From positions 986,466 through 1,050,465 of the forward strand of contig MKVM01000001.1 of NCBI GenBank assembly GCA_001898835.1: a stretch of 64,000 bases of DNA, read 5' to 3'. The DNA comes from Micrococcales bacterium 72-143. GTDB taxonomy: Bacteria > Actinomycetota > Actinomycetes > Actinomycetales > Microbacteriaceae. The notes under the pieces were generated by a model. It searched no databases, was not told the DNA's origin, and saw only the letters and a list, made by a program, of their open reading frames with translations. The position numbers and the translations under genes were made by a program. Positions within the stretch are counted from its first letter, which is position 1. Each line of letters starts with the position of its first letter. This document shows positions 24,414-33,135 of this stretch, piece by piece.

Positions 24414-26279
24414 CTACGGTACTTCGCTCGCCGCGACGAGGCCGTCGGCGAACCCGAGCACGCGCACCTTCTGGTCGGTCGCGGTGACCGGCGGCACGTA
24501 GAACAGGATCTGCACCGCATACGTGGCGGTGATTCCCTTCGACGTCGTCTGCTTCTGCGAGAGCGCCTTCACCGCCCCCTTCGGGTTGATGGCGGCCCCC
24601 GTCTCGGCGGGTCGGACGGTCTCCGCCTCGCGCACCTCGACCACCACGATCGCGCCGGTGTCGTTCGCCGCGAGCGCGACGGGCGAGGCCTCGCTCGCGA
24701 CGTCGGCGTACTCGAAGATCGCGTTGGTCTGGTTGGCGCGGCGGGTGTCCTTGTAGGTCGCGCCGAGCTTCTCGTTGAGGAAGTCGTCGCTCAGGTCGAA
24801 GTGCGCGGCGAACGCCGAGGTCTCACCCTTGATGAGCACGTCGCCGTACTCCGTCGACAGCTGCGATGGCGGGAAGGCCAGCAGCTTGGTGTCGGTGGGA
24901 TACCGCGAGGCGCCGAGCTCGATGGGGGCGACCTCGGGCACCGACTGGGTGAGGCGCACGAGGTACTGCACCTGGTACTGCGCCCGCGGTGACTCCTGCA
25001 CGAACATGAGGCCGTACTCGGCGCCGTCGGACGAGTCGATCGCGGCGAAGACGGCGCGCGGCCAGTCCCGCTGCTGCTGGGGCAGCACGAGGCGCACCTC
25101 GCCGTCGGGGAACGCGGGCAGCGCGGCGATCGCGCTGTCGGCCGCGCGCGCCGTGTAGTTCGCCGCGCGCAGCTCCAGGGCGGGGCCGCCGAGGCGGGTC
25201 GCGGCGAGGGTCGCGTCGCCCGCGGCGTCGGCGTCGGCGACGACATCGGCGACGCGCGAGACGATGCGCGTGAACTGCTGCTTGGTGACGACCGGCGGGT
25301 CGACCTCCGCGACCGGCGCCTCCGTGCCGGTCGGCGACGGGGTCGTGGCGATCTGGCCGTCGGCGGTGCAGGCGGAGAGCGCGAGCGCACCGACGAGCAC
25401 GAGCGGGAGCGCGACGAACGCACGCCGGCGACCGCGTGACTCCGCGCCGTCGGTGATGGCCGCGCGTCGCGGGGCGGGCTTGAGCTGGGCGGGGCGGGGC
25501 GCCTTGGGCATCTTGGGCGTCTTGCGGCGCGGCCCGTGGCGACGGCGCGCGTGCACGAGCGCCCAGATGAGCGCGATGAGCCCGAGGAGCAGTGCGCCGA
25601 TGCCGGCCACGATGAGCGGGCCGGACCACGGCGTCGAGTTGTCGAGCGGCCAGGTCACCGAGAGCTTGGCGGGGGCCGCGGCGGTGCCGTCGGAGGCGAT
25701 GAGCACCGAGACGTCGCCGGGCACGTTGACCTTGCGCACGAGGGTGCCCTCGCCCGCGAACTCCTGGATCCACAGGTCGCTGCCCGCGGGGGACGACTCC
25801 GGGTCCGCCTCCGTGCCGGTGGTCGCGTCCGTGCCGGCCGCCGGATCCGCGTCCGTGGTGGCGGCGTCGGCCGCGGTCGTCTCGGTCGGCGCGGGGGTGG
25901 CCGGGCTGCTCGGCTCGTCACCGGGATCCTCGGCGTCGCCGCCGTCCTGCGCGGCCAGCTCGCCCGCGACGAGCTCGCCGCTCTCGGCGTCGTAGCCGAC
26001 CTCCGCCGCGCGGGAGCCGTTGAGCCACGCGCGGATGTCGTCGGTGCGACCGTAGGCCATGAACACGGGTGCGGAGCCCGATCCGCCGATCTCGACGAGC
26101 TGCGCGCCCGGGTGCGCGTTGAGGGCCGCTCCGTCGATGACCGTGAACGGGGCGCCGCCGGAGACGTCGACCGACGCCGTCAGGTGGTCGGGCCCCTGCA
26201 GGACGGTGCGCTGCGCGACGCCGAGCCCGATGGACACGAAGGCGACGACGAACAGCACGATCGCGATCACGAATCGCAC
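24414..26279 (-). CDS. Unrecognised membrane protein with an internal lipobox-like motif
   Basis: A 621-residue protein I cannot assign to a family. Helix 1 is at the N-terminus (FVIAIVLFVVAFVSIGLGVA). An extracytoplasmic domain and a Thr/Pro/Ala-rich stretch follow. Helix 2 lies near 215-240 (PLIVAGIGALLLGLIALIW). A strongly basic loop leads to helix 3, which ends LALSACTADG with Cys304, exactly like a lipoprotein signal. About 310 further residues are probably outside the cell. The layout looks like a membrane protein fused to a former lipoprotein. GTG at 26279 has AGAGGAG seven bases before it. A -10-like TAGTCT lies at 26395-26400 (minus strand). Confidence 0.75.
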   Translation of the reverse strand: MRFVIAIVLFVVAFVSIGLGVAQRTVLQGPDHLTASVDVSGGAPFTVIDGAALNAHPGAQLVEIGGSGSAPVFMAYGRTDDIRAWLNGSRAAEVGYDAESGELVAGELAAQDGGDAEDPGDEPSSPATPAPTETTAADAATTDADPAAGTDATTGTEADPESSPAGSDLWIQEFAGEGTLVRKVNVPGDVSVLIASDGTAAAPAKLSVTWPLDNSTPWSGPLIVAGIGALLLGLIALIWALVHARRRHGPRRKTPKMPKAPRPAQLKPAPRRAAITDGAESRGRRRAFVALPLVLVGALALSACTADGQIATTPSPTGTEAPVAEVDPPVVTKQQFTRIVSRVADVVADADAAGDATLAATRLGGPALELRAANYTARAADSAIAALPAFPDGEVRLVLPQQQRDWPRAVFAAIDSSDGAEYGLMFVQESPRAQYQVQYLVRLTQSVPEVAPIELGASRYPTDTKLLAFPPSQLSTEYGDVLIKGETSAFAAHFDLSDDFLNEKLGATYKDTRRANQTNAIFEYADVASEASPVALAANDTGAIVVVEVREAETVRPAETGAAINPKGAVKALSQKQTTSKGITATYAVQILFYVPPVTATDQKVRVLGFADGLVAASEVP

Positions 26280-26574
26280 GGATGAACTCCTCTCGAGCCG
26301 CCACGCGGAGGGATCCACGCGGTCCGCCGGAACGCGATCGTCGGGCGGACCCCGCCGTCGGGGGTTCGACGGGGCAGCAGGCAAAAGACACCCCAGACTA
26401 GCGGACACGCCGCGCGATACCCCGGACGACGCCCGGGAGCGGCCTGGGAGTCCCCTGATCCGATCACCTCGCCCGCGGAGACGGGGCGGCGTCGCGCCGA
26501 TTACACTACGGAGGGTTCCCTGCCCCGGAGGCATGCCGGAACCCCAGGACTTTCTTCCCGAGCGAGGAGCGCAC
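26280..26574. promoter_or_regulatory. Divergent intergenic region
   Basis: This stretch separates the unknown membrane protein (minus) from the coiled-coil gene (plus). A minus-strand -10-like TAGTCT is at 26395-26400. For the plus strand TACACT occurs shortly before a GGAGGG sequence, about 75 bases before the GTG at 26575. No repeats, riboswitch or small gene were recognised. Confidence 0.4.
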
Positions 26575-28998
26575 GTGGCGGCAGACGACGCGGGATTCAC
26601 GACCGAGCTACGCGGCTACAAGAAGGACGAGGTCGACCAGGCCGTCGCAACGCTGCGTCGCGACCTCATCAAGGCCAACGGCGACCGCACCGACGCCCTC
26701 AAGGAGGTCAAGCGCCTGCAGGCGCTCGCCGAAGACCTCCAGGCCGAGCTCGACGAGGTGGGCAGCCCCACCTACGCGGGCCTCGGCACGAAGCTCGAGA
26801 ACACCCTGCGTGTCGCCGAGGAGCAGTCCACGCGCCTCATCGCGCAGGCCGACATCGACGCCGAGAAGCTGCGCGCCTCGGTGCAGCAGGAGGTCGACGC
26901 GCTGCGCGCCGACGCCGCCGAGACCGCCACGCGGCTCGTCGGCGACGCGCAGGCGCAGGCCGACCGCATCCTGACCGGCGCCCGCGACGAGGCGGAGGCC
27001 ATCGTCGCGCGGGCCTCTTCGGACTCCGAGGCGACCACGCAGGAGGCGCTGCGCGAGGCGGCAGCCATCCGCGGCGCCGTCGCGACAGAGGTCGCGGAGA
27101 CGCGGGCGGCCGCGCGCCGCGAGGTCGCGGCACAGCGTGCCGAGGCGGAGCGCGAGGTGGCCGAGCTGCGGGTCGTCGCCCAGCGCGAGGTGGCCGAGGC
27201 CCGTGAGGCGGCCGCGTCCCTCGCACGCGACACCGAGAAGGGCCGCGCCGACTTCACCGCCGAGGACGCCCGCCTGCGCGCGCAGCTCGCACACGACCTC
27301 GAGCAGGGGCGCACCGACCTCGAGCGCGAGATCACCGAGGCGCGAGAGAAGCTGCGGATCGACACGGAGGCGGCGACCGCGGCCCTCGAGGCCGACACCC
27401 GCCGTGCCCGAGCCGAGCTCGAGGAGCGCACCGCCGCCGAGCGCACCGCCCTCGCGACGGAGACCGCCACCGCGCGCGCCGCGCTCGAGACCGACATCGT
27501 CACCCAGCGCGCCGCGCTCGAGACCGAGATCGCCGACCGTCGCGCCGCGCTCGAGACGGAGCTGACCCGTCTGCGCGCGGAGCTCGACGACGAACTCACC
27601 CGCACCCGGGGCGAGCTGGCATCCGAGGTCGAGGCGACGCGCGCCGGGCTCGCGGGCGACCGCGAGCGCACGGCCGCCGAGCTGGAGCACGAGACCTCGA
27701 CCGCCCGCACGGCCCTCACCGAGGAGCTGGCGACCGCCCGCGCGGCGCTCGAGAGCGAGGTGTCGACGACACGCGCGGAGCTCGAGCAGGAGCTCACGAC
27801 CGCTCGCGCCGCCCTCGCGGCGGAGCTCGCGAAGGCCCGCACCGCCCAGGAGGCACAGCTGACCGCGGCACGCGAGCATCAGCAGGCCGAGCTGGCCGCG
27901 GCACGCGAGCATCAGGAGGCCGAGCTCGCCGCCGCGGCCCAAACCCAACGCGCCGAGCTGGAGAGCGCACGCGCCACGCAGGAGACCGAGCTCGCCGCCG
28001 CGCGCGAGACGCACGACGCGGAGCTGGCGGGCGCCCGCAAGGTGCTCGAGACGGAGCTGCGCAGCGCACGGAAGGCGCTGAAGACCGAGCTCGAGCAGCG
28101 TCGCACCGCTCAGGAGACGGAGCTCGCGACGGCACGGAGCGCGTGGGAGACCGAGGAGTCCGCCGGCCGCGAGGGCTGGGCCGCCGAGTCGGCTGCCGCC
28201 CGCGAGGCGCTCGAGGCCGAGCTCGCGGCACGCCGCGCCGAGGCGGAGCACGAGGCCGCTACCCTCCGCGAGGCCGCCGCGACCGAGACCGGCAAGCTCC
28301 GCGCCGACACGGAGCGCGAGGTCGCCCGCATCCGCGCCGAGCTCGCCGCCGAGCAGGAGACCCACCGGGCCCGCATCGCGCACGAGGCCGACGCGCAGGC
28401 GACGCGTCTCGCCGCGGAGGCCGAGCAGGCGCGCGCCGACCTGAACGTCGAACTCGCCGCCCGACGTGACGAGGCGGAGAAGGAGTACCTCGTCACGCAG
28501 CAGGACGCCACCGCGTCGACGCAGAAGTACCTCGACGAGGCGACCGCCCAGCTGCAGGAGGCGTCCGCCCGGGCGGCCGAGAAGCGGGCCGAGGTGGAGC
28601 GGCTGCAGACGGAGGGCGTGGCCGAGGCGAAGTCGATCGCCGAGGACGCTCGCAAGGCCGCGACCGCGACCACCCGCGAGGCGGAGAAGACCGCCAAGAA
28701 GCTCGTGGCCGACGCCGAGAAGCAGGCGAAGGCGCTCATCGCGGATGCCGAGGAGCGCCTCGCGAGGATCCGCGTCGAGCGCGAGGCGGTGGCCGGGTAC
28801 TTCGAGGGCCTGCGCGGGCTGCTCGCCGGGGCGGACACGCTCAGCGTGCCGCACGCCGACTTCCCGGTGCCCGCCGACGAGGAGACGCCCGCCCTTCCCG
28901 AGGCGCCGGCCGCGGTGGCCGACGAGCCCGCGGACGCCGTCGAGGAACTCGAGGAACCGAACACGCGTGAGACGGCGCACGCCCGCTCCGACGGCTGA
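26575..28998 (+). CDS. Giant hendecad coiled-coil, DivIVA-like polar cytoskeletal protein
   Basis: An 807-residue protein. The N-terminus (FTTELRGYKKDEVDQAVATLRRDL) is a DivIVA-like membrane/pole-targeting segment. From about residue 40 to 740 it is almost unbroken coiled coil. Residues 257-630 are 34 consecutive 11-residue repeats in perfect register, nearly all starting with Arg. The C-terminus (VAGYFEGLRGLLAGADTL) is globular, then acidic. Scy and FilP of Streptomyces are known hendecad-type filament proteins, so a role in polar growth or cell shape is likely. GTG at 26575 follows GAGGAG; an ATG at 26533 in frame has poorer spacing. Confidence 0.85.
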   Translation: MAADDAGFTTELRGYKKDEVDQAVATLRRDLIKANGDRTDALKEVKRLQALAEDLQAELDEVGSPTYAGLGTKLENTLRVAEEQSTRLIAQADIDAEKLRASVQQEVDALRADAAETATRLVGDAQAQADRILTGARDEAEAIVARASSDSEATTQEALREAAAIRGAVATEVAETRAAARREVAAQRAEAEREVAELRVVAQREVAEAREAAASLARDTEKGRADFTAEDARLRAQLAHDLEQGRTDLEREITEAREKLRIDTEAATAALEADTRRARAELEERTAAERTALATETATARAALETDIVTQRAALETEIADRRAALETELTRLRAELDDELTRTRGELASEVEATRAGLAGDRERTAAELEHETSTARTALTEELATARAALESEVSTTRAELEQELTTARAALAAELAKARTAQEAQLTAAREHQQAELAAAREHQEAELAAAAQTQRAELESARATQETELAAARETHDAELAGARKVLETELRSARKALKTELEQRRTAQETELATARSAWETEESAGREGWAAESAAAREALEAELAARRAEAEHEAATLREAAATETGKLRADTEREVARIRAELAAEQETHRARIAHEADAQATRLAAEAEQARADLNVELAARRDEAEKEYLVTQQDATASTQKYLDEATAQLQEASARAAEKRAEVERLQTEGVAEAKSIAEDARKAATATTREAEKTAKKLVADAEKQAKALIADAEERLARIRVEREAVAGYFEGLRGLLAGADTLSVPHADFPVPADEETPALPEAPAAVADEPADAVEELEEPNTRETAHARSDG
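27343..28464 (+). repeat. 34 tandem 33-bp coding repeats (hendecads)
   Basis: The coding sequence here is built of thirty-four 33-base units, each encoding an 11-residue hendecad such as RAALETELTRL, RAELEQELTTA and RETHDAELAGA. No unit is inserted or lost and 31 or so begin with Arg. The 11-residue period predicts a coiled coil with a slight right-handed twist rather than the heptad left-handed form. The DNA repeats are diverged, so recent expansion is unlikely. Confidence 0.85.
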
Positions 28999-29020
28999 CG
29001 GATAGCCTGTTCCCTATCCG
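28999..29020 (+). terminator. Small hairpin after the coiled-coil gene
   Basis: CGGATAG (28999-29005) and CTATCCG (29014-29020) form a 7-bp stem with an 8-base loop directly after the stop codon. It could be a weak terminator. It also contains TAGCCT (29003-29008), which could serve as a -10 box for the transporter gene. Confidence 0.35.
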
Positions 29021-29040
29021 CGACGCGCGGGTGGGGAGGG

Positions 29041-30108
29041 ATGGCGATGAAGATCCAGAACGCGTTCCGGCTGGGGCTCTTCGGGGGGCTCGGTGTGCTC
29101 GTCGCCGTGCTCATCGGCACGGGCCTCGGCAACCTGGCGACGATCCTCACCTACGTCGGCGCGGCGCTGTTCCTCGCCCTCGGCGTCGACCCGGCCGTGT
29201 CGTTCCTCGAGAAGCACAAGGTGCCGCGTCCACTCGCGATCGTCATCGTGCTCGTGGCGATCCTGGCGGTGTTCGCGGGCTTCATCTTCGCCATCATCCC
29301 GGTGATCGCCGACCAGGTCGGCAACCTGATCACCCAGGTTCCGAAGCTCATCACGAGCATCACCGAGCAGGACCTGCTGAAGGAGTGGTGGGAGACCTAC
29401 ATCAACTGGATCGCGTACGACGACGCGGTCAGCAACGTGCAGAAGTGGTTCACCGACAACCTGCAGAACATCACCTCGGGCGTGCTCAACACCGTTTTCA
29501 CGGTCGCGAGCGGCGTGTTCGGCGGCCTCATCGTGCTCATCCTGATGCTGTACTTCGTGGCCTCCCTCGGCAGCATCAAGCGGGCCATGTACCAGCTGGT
29601 GCCCGCGTCGAAGCGCGAGAAGTTCATCGACATCTCGGAGCAGATCTCGACCTCGGTCGGCCGCTACGTGGTGGGGCAGGTGGCGCTCGGCGCGTGCAAC
29701 GGCATCCTGAGCTTCCTGTTCCTGACCGTGCTCGGCTGGATCCTCGGCGACCCGATCGACTACGCGGCCCTGCTCGCGTTCATCGCCTTCCTGTTCTCGC
29801 TGATCCCGCTCGTCGGAACCATCACCGGTTCGGTGATCATCACGGCGATGGTGTGGCTGTTCGACGGCTGGCCCGCGGTGCTCATCGTCGGCATCTGGTA
29901 CCTCGTCTACATGCAGGTCGAGGCCTACGTGCTGAGCCCCAACATCATGAACCGCGCCGTCAAGGTGCCGGGCGTCGTGGTCGTCATCGCGGCCCTCGCC
30001 GGCGGCACCCTGCTCGGCATCCTGGGTGCGCTCGTCGCGATCCCCGTCGCGGCGTCGATCCTCATCATCGTCAAGCAGGTCATCATCCCGCGGCAGAACG
30101 AGCTCTGA
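29041..30108 (+). CDS. AI-2E family transporter (YdiK/PerM type)
   Basis: A 355-residue integral membrane protein of the AI-2 exporter superfamily. It has paired helices at the N-terminus (GLFGGLGVLVAVLIGTGLG; PLAIVIVLVAILAVFAGFIFAII) and a soluble loop (residues 95-150). At the C-terminus are the conserved IPLVGTITG and EAYVLSPNIMNRAVKVPGVVVV signatures. Substrates vary (autoinducer-2, Na+ or others), so the cargo is not predicted. A GGGGAGGG ribosome binding site precedes the ATG; a second ATG two codons later is possible. Confidence 0.9.
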   Translation: MAMKIQNAFRLGLFGGLGVLVAVLIGTGLGNLATILTYVGAALFLALGVDPAVSFLEKHKVPRPLAIVIVLVAILAVFAGFIFAIIPVIADQVGNLITQVPKLITSITEQDLLKEWWETYINWIAYDDAVSNVQKWFTDNLQNITSGVLNTVFTVASGVFGGLIVLILMLYFVASLGSIKRAMYQLVPASKREKFIDISEQISTSVGRYVVGQVALGACNGILSFLFLTVLGWILGDPIDYAALLAFIAFLFSLIPLVGTITGSVIITAMVWLFDGWPAVLIVGIWYLVYMQVEAYVLSPNIMNRAVKVPGVVVVIAALAGGTLLGILGALVAIPVAASILIIVKQVIIPRQNEL

Positions 30109-30109
30109 G

Positions 30110-30826
30110 CTAGGCGGGCCACTCCGTCGGCAGCGGCAGCGCGGCGGGGTTCACGACGCGCACGATCTCGCTGAGCACGCGCGCCGTCTGCTTCTCCCCC
30201 ACCCACAGGTGCTTGCCGCCCTCGACGGCCACCAGCTCGGCCTCCGGCACCGCGGCGAAGCGCTCCGCGGCCTCGGGCGGCCGCAGGTAGTCGTCGAGCT
30301 CGGGAACGACCGCCACGAGGCGTTTGCCGCTGCCCGCCCAGGCTGCGAGCTCCGCATCCGTGGTGCGGCGCAGCGGCGGAGACAGCAGGATGGCGCCCTC
30401 GACGGGGTGCTCGAGGCCCCACTTGAGCGCGACCTCGGTGCCGAACGACCAGCCCACGAGCCACGGATGCGGGAGCCCGCGCTGCGTCACGAGCGCCATC
30501 GCCGCGGCGAGGTCGTGACGCTCATCGACGCCGTCGCCGAAGGCGCCCTCGCTCGTGCCGCGCGGCGAGGTGACGCCGCGGAAGTTGAAGCGCAGCACTG
30601 CGAGGTCGGCGAGCGCCGGCAGGCGCGCGGCCGCCTTGCGGATGATGTGCGAGTCCATGAAGCCGCCGTGCGTCGGCAGCGGGTGCAGGCACACGAGCGT
30701 CGCGACGGGATCGGCGGTCTCCGGCAGCGACAGCTCGCCCACGAGCGTCAGGCCGTCGGCGGTGCGCAGCTCGACATCCTCCCGGAAGGCGGGCAGCTCG
30801 ACGCCCCCCGTGATGGCGATGGTCAC
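30110..30826 (-). CDS. Alpha/beta hydrolase (dienelactone hydrolase-like)
   Basis: A 238-residue alpha/beta hydrolase. After a short beta segment it shows TLVCLHPLPTHGGFMDS (oxyanion strand), LRFNFRGVTSPRGTSEG and the nucleophile elbow VGWSFGTEVAL with Ser. The acid is probably the Asp in VVPELDDYLRP and the catalytic His is in GGKHLWVG. The substrate is not predictable. It starts at a GTG overlapping the stop of the Zn-ribbon gene by four bases (GTGA), with a GGAGG site eight bases upstream. Confidence 0.85.
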   Translation of the reverse strand: MTIAITGGVELPAFREDVELRTADGLTLVGELSLPETADPVATLVCLHPLPTHGGFMDSHIIRKAAARLPALADLAVLRFNFRGVTSPRGTSEGAFGDGVDERHDLAAAMALVTQRGLPHPWLVGWSFGTEVALKWGLEHPVEGAILLSPPLRRTTDAELAAWAGSGKRLVAVVPELDDYLRPPEAAERFAAVPEAELVAVEGGKHLWVGEKQTARVLSEIVRVVNPAALPLPTEWPA

Positions 30827-31116
30827 GTGCGGATCCTCCAGCAGTGGGTGTGCCAGTGGCGGCGGGCGGCGAGATCGTCCTCCTCGCCGAAGAGGCCGTC
30901 GGCGCGCCAGGTCACGACGTGGGCCGTGCCGACCGCGATGACGAGGCCGCATCCGGGGCAGACGTACTCCTTGACCGCCGAGGCCGCGCTCTGCGGCTGC
31001 ACGTTCCAGGCGCCGTCGCGGCGCGCCTCGGTGTGCTTCGCGCCGCCCAGGATGCGTTCCACGTCGAGCGGCTCGGGTTCCGCGTCGCGGCGGCGGGGAC
31101 GACGCGACGGGGACAT
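30823..31116 (-). CDS. Small zinc-ribbon-like protein
   Basis: A 97-residue protein with a basic, Arg-rich N-terminus and a probable metal site made by CPGCG in the middle and HWHTHCW near the end. Homologues are common in actinobacteria and are often labelled ATP/GTP-binding protein without experimental support. No nucleotide-binding loop is visible here. TAGACT lies six bases before the ATG, so it is probably leaderless. It is coupled to the downstream hydrolase. Confidence 0.75.
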   Translation of the reverse strand: MSPSRRPRRRDAEPEPLDVERILGGAKHTEARRDGAWNVQPQSAASAVKEYVCPGCGLVIAVGTAHVVTWRADGLFGEEDDLAARRHWHTHCWRIRT

Positions 31117-31139
31117 GCGTCGAGTCTACGAGCCCCATT

Positions 31140-31197
31140 GTTCCCGTTCCGCGCGATGGTTCCCGAAGGAACGGGTGCGAACACGCGGAACGGGAAC
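31140..31197 (-). terminator. Terminator of the Na+/H+ antiporter gene
   Basis: Perfect 14-bp arms GTTCCCGTTCCGCG (31140-31153) and CGCGGAACGGGAAC (31184-31197) start at the antiporter stop codon. Inside, bases 31159-31172 form a 5-bp hairpin that on the minus-strand RNA is closed as C(UUCG)G, a very stable tetraloop. No U-tract is present. Confidence 0.75.
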
Positions 31198-32954
31198 TAC
31201 TCCTCGGCGCGTCCGCCGGTGTCGATCTGCTGGAGGCGCGCCTCCTCGAGGTCGAGCAGCGACTGGGCGCGCTGCAGGATGCGCGAGGGGTACGCTCCGC
31301 GCGAGCGGGCGTCGAGCAGCACCGCACGCTCGGCGATGAGCACCTCCCGGCGCAGGGAGCGGTACTGCTGGTGCGGCGAGTTCGCGAGGCCGTCCTCCTG
31401 GTCGGCGTGCTCGGCCCGCTCCCACGCCGACTGCGCGGCGAGCAGGGTGTCGTCGCGCACACGCTGCACGACATCCGCGTCGACCTCCACCCCCTCGACC
31501 TCGACCTCGTCACGGTCGAGAACGGCGACGCCCGCGATCGACATCTCCTCGAGCAGCGCCGCGAGCTCACGGCGGTCGGCGACCCGGTCGCTGCCGCGGA
31601 TGCCGGTCCAGCGGATGATCCACGGGAGCGTGCCGCCCTGCAGGAGGAGGGTGGCGATGGCGACCGTGAACGCGATGAGCACCAGCTGCTCGTAGTACGG
31701 GGTGTTCCGCGGCAGAGACTGAGCGGCCGCGAGCGTGACCACGCCGCGCATCCCCGCCCAGCCGAGGACGACGCCACCGCGCCATCCGAGGCCCTCGGCC
31801 TGCAACTGTGCCAGGTCGTTGCGCCGCCGGTCGATGCGTCTCTCGACACCGGCCCGGCGCCGCTCGAACCGGTCGCCGCGCCCCGCCATCCCCTGTACGC
31901 GGTCGAGCGTCCGGGCGAGCATGCTGTCCTGCTCCTCGGCCCGTTGCGCCTGCCGCCGCATGACGAACACGAGCGGCCACACGAACACGTACCGGATGAC
32001 GATGAGGATCACCGTCATCAGCAGCCCCAGCTGCACGGCCTGGTGCACCGGGAGCTTGTCCTCGTTGACGTCCACGATGATCGTCGAGATCTGGGCACCC
32101 ATCAGCAGGAAGACGCCGTTCTCGAGCACGAACTGCAGGGTGCGCCAGTTGAAGCGTTCGGAGATGCGGGACTGCGCGGAGAACGCCTTGGCGCTCTGGT
32201 GACCGCTGTAGAGGCCGGCGGCCACGACCGAGATGACGCCCGAACCGTGCAGCTCCTCCGCGGGGATGAACGCGATGAACGGCACGGCGAAGGAGATCGC
32301 GGTGTCGAGCATGGGGTTGTCGAGCCGCTTGCGCACCCACACCGCGGCGACCCCCACCACGACGCCGATGGCGATCGCCACGAGCACCGCGTAGAAGAAC
32401 TGGCCGATCGCGTTCCACGCGATGACGTCGGCGCCGGATGCGGTGGCCGCGGTCGCGGCGATCGCCGTGCGCAGCAGCACGAGGGCCGTGGCGTCGTTGA
32501 CGAGCCCCTCGCCCTCGAGGATCGACACGAGCCGGGCGGGCAGCCCCATCCGCTTGGCGATCGAGGTGGCGGCCACGACATCCGTGGGCGAGATGACCGC
32601 GCCGAGCGCGATCGCGGCCGCGAGGTTGAGGTCGGGCAGCAGCATGAACAGCACGAAGCCGGTCACGAGCGCGCTCGCGACGACGAGGATCACCGACAGC
32701 ACGGAGATGGTGGACAGGTTGCGCCGGAAGTCGACGAGCGGGACCGTGATGGCCGCCGCGTAGAGCAGCGGCGGGAGCACGCCCAGCAGGATGATGTCGG
32801 GCTCGACGTCGATCGGCGGCACGCCGGGGATCAGGCTGTAGCCGACCCCCAGGACGACGAGGATGAGCGGGGCGGCGACCCCGAGTCGCGGCCCCCACGC
32901 GGCGGCGGCGACGATCGCGACGACGCCCGCGATCGCCACCAGCGCGTAGTCCAT
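31197..32954 (-). CDS. Na+/H+ antiporter, CPA1 (NhaP/NHE) family
   Basis: A 585-residue cation:proton antiporter with about 12 helices up to residue 430. The motifs ALGAVISPTDVVAATSIAKR and LEGEGLVNDATALVL carry the ion-binding Asp residues of the family. WAGMRGVVTLAAAQSLP is the conserved late helix. A cytoplasmic C-terminal region of about 110 residues is Glu/Arg-rich and may be regulatory. It would extrude Na+ or K+ in exchange for protons. TACGAT lies five bases before the ATG at 32954, so it appears leaderless. A strong terminator follows. Confidence 0.92.
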   Translation of the reverse strand: MDYALVAIAGVVAIVAAAAWGPRLGVAAPLILVVLGVGYSLIPGVPPIDVEPDIILLGVLPPLLYAAAITVPLVDFRRNLSTISVLSVILVVASALVTGFVLFMLLPDLNLAAAIALGAVISPTDVVAATSIAKRMGLPARLVSILEGEGLVNDATALVLLRTAIAATAATASGADVIAWNAIGQFFYAVLVAIAIGVVVGVAAVWVRKRLDNPMLDTAISFAVPFIAFIPAEELHGSGVISVVAAGLYSGHQSAKAFSAQSRISERFNWRTLQFVLENGVFLLMGAQISTIIVDVNEDKLPVHQAVQLGLLMTVILIVIRYVFVWPLVFVMRRQAQRAEEQDSMLARTLDRVQGMAGRGDRFERRRAGVERRIDRRRNDLAQLQAEGLGWRGGVVLGWAGMRGVVTLAAAQSLPRNTPYYEQLVLIAFTVAIATLLLQGGTLPWIIRWTGIRGSDRVADRRELAALLEEMSIAGVAVLDRDEVEVEGVEVDADVVQRVRDDTLLAAQSAWERAEHADQEDGLANSPHQQYRSLRREVLIAERAVLLDARSRGAYPSRILQRAQSLLDLEEARLQQIDTGGRAEE

Positions 32955-33028
32955 ACTCGATCGTATCGGGGGTCTCGCGCCCCCAACGCCGGAAGTCTCT
33001 CCGGGCAGCGCAGGGCCCGACGGATTTT

Positions 33029-33114
33029 CGCGGCACCCACATCCAGGCCCGACAGTGTGCGCACCCGGATTCGAGCGCGACCGCGCTCGTGCCCGAATCC
33101 GGCGCGTGCCGCGG
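33029..33114 (-). terminator. Nested hairpin between the lytic-transglycosylase and antiporter genes
   Basis: CGCGGCAC (33029-33036) and GTGCCGCG (33107-33114) enclose a second structure made of CCGGATTCGAGCGCG and CGCGCTCG...CGAATCCGG. The structure lies 22 bases beyond the stop of the upstream minus-strand gene. It is probably its terminator, though it is larger than usual. Nothing else was recognised in the 181-base gap. Confidence 0.5.
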
Positions 33115-33135
33115 ACTATCGCGGCGCAATAGAAC

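Noticed and set aside
26533..26574. ATG at 26533 as the start of the coiled-coil protein.
   Set aside because: Its GGAGG lies too close to the ATG, while the GTG at 26575 has GAGGAG at good spacing and begins just before the DivIVA-like segment. It remains possible.
26280..26600. Extending the unknown membrane protein upstream to 26600.
   Set aside because: The extra 107 codons are Arg/Pro/Ser-rich, overlap the coiled-coil gene's start region and lack the good ribosome binding site found at 26279.
33001..33060. CGACGGATTTTCGCG near 33018 as a third copy of the E1/E2 palindrome.
   Set aside because: Only part of one arm is similar, in altered order, and no matching partner arm is present.
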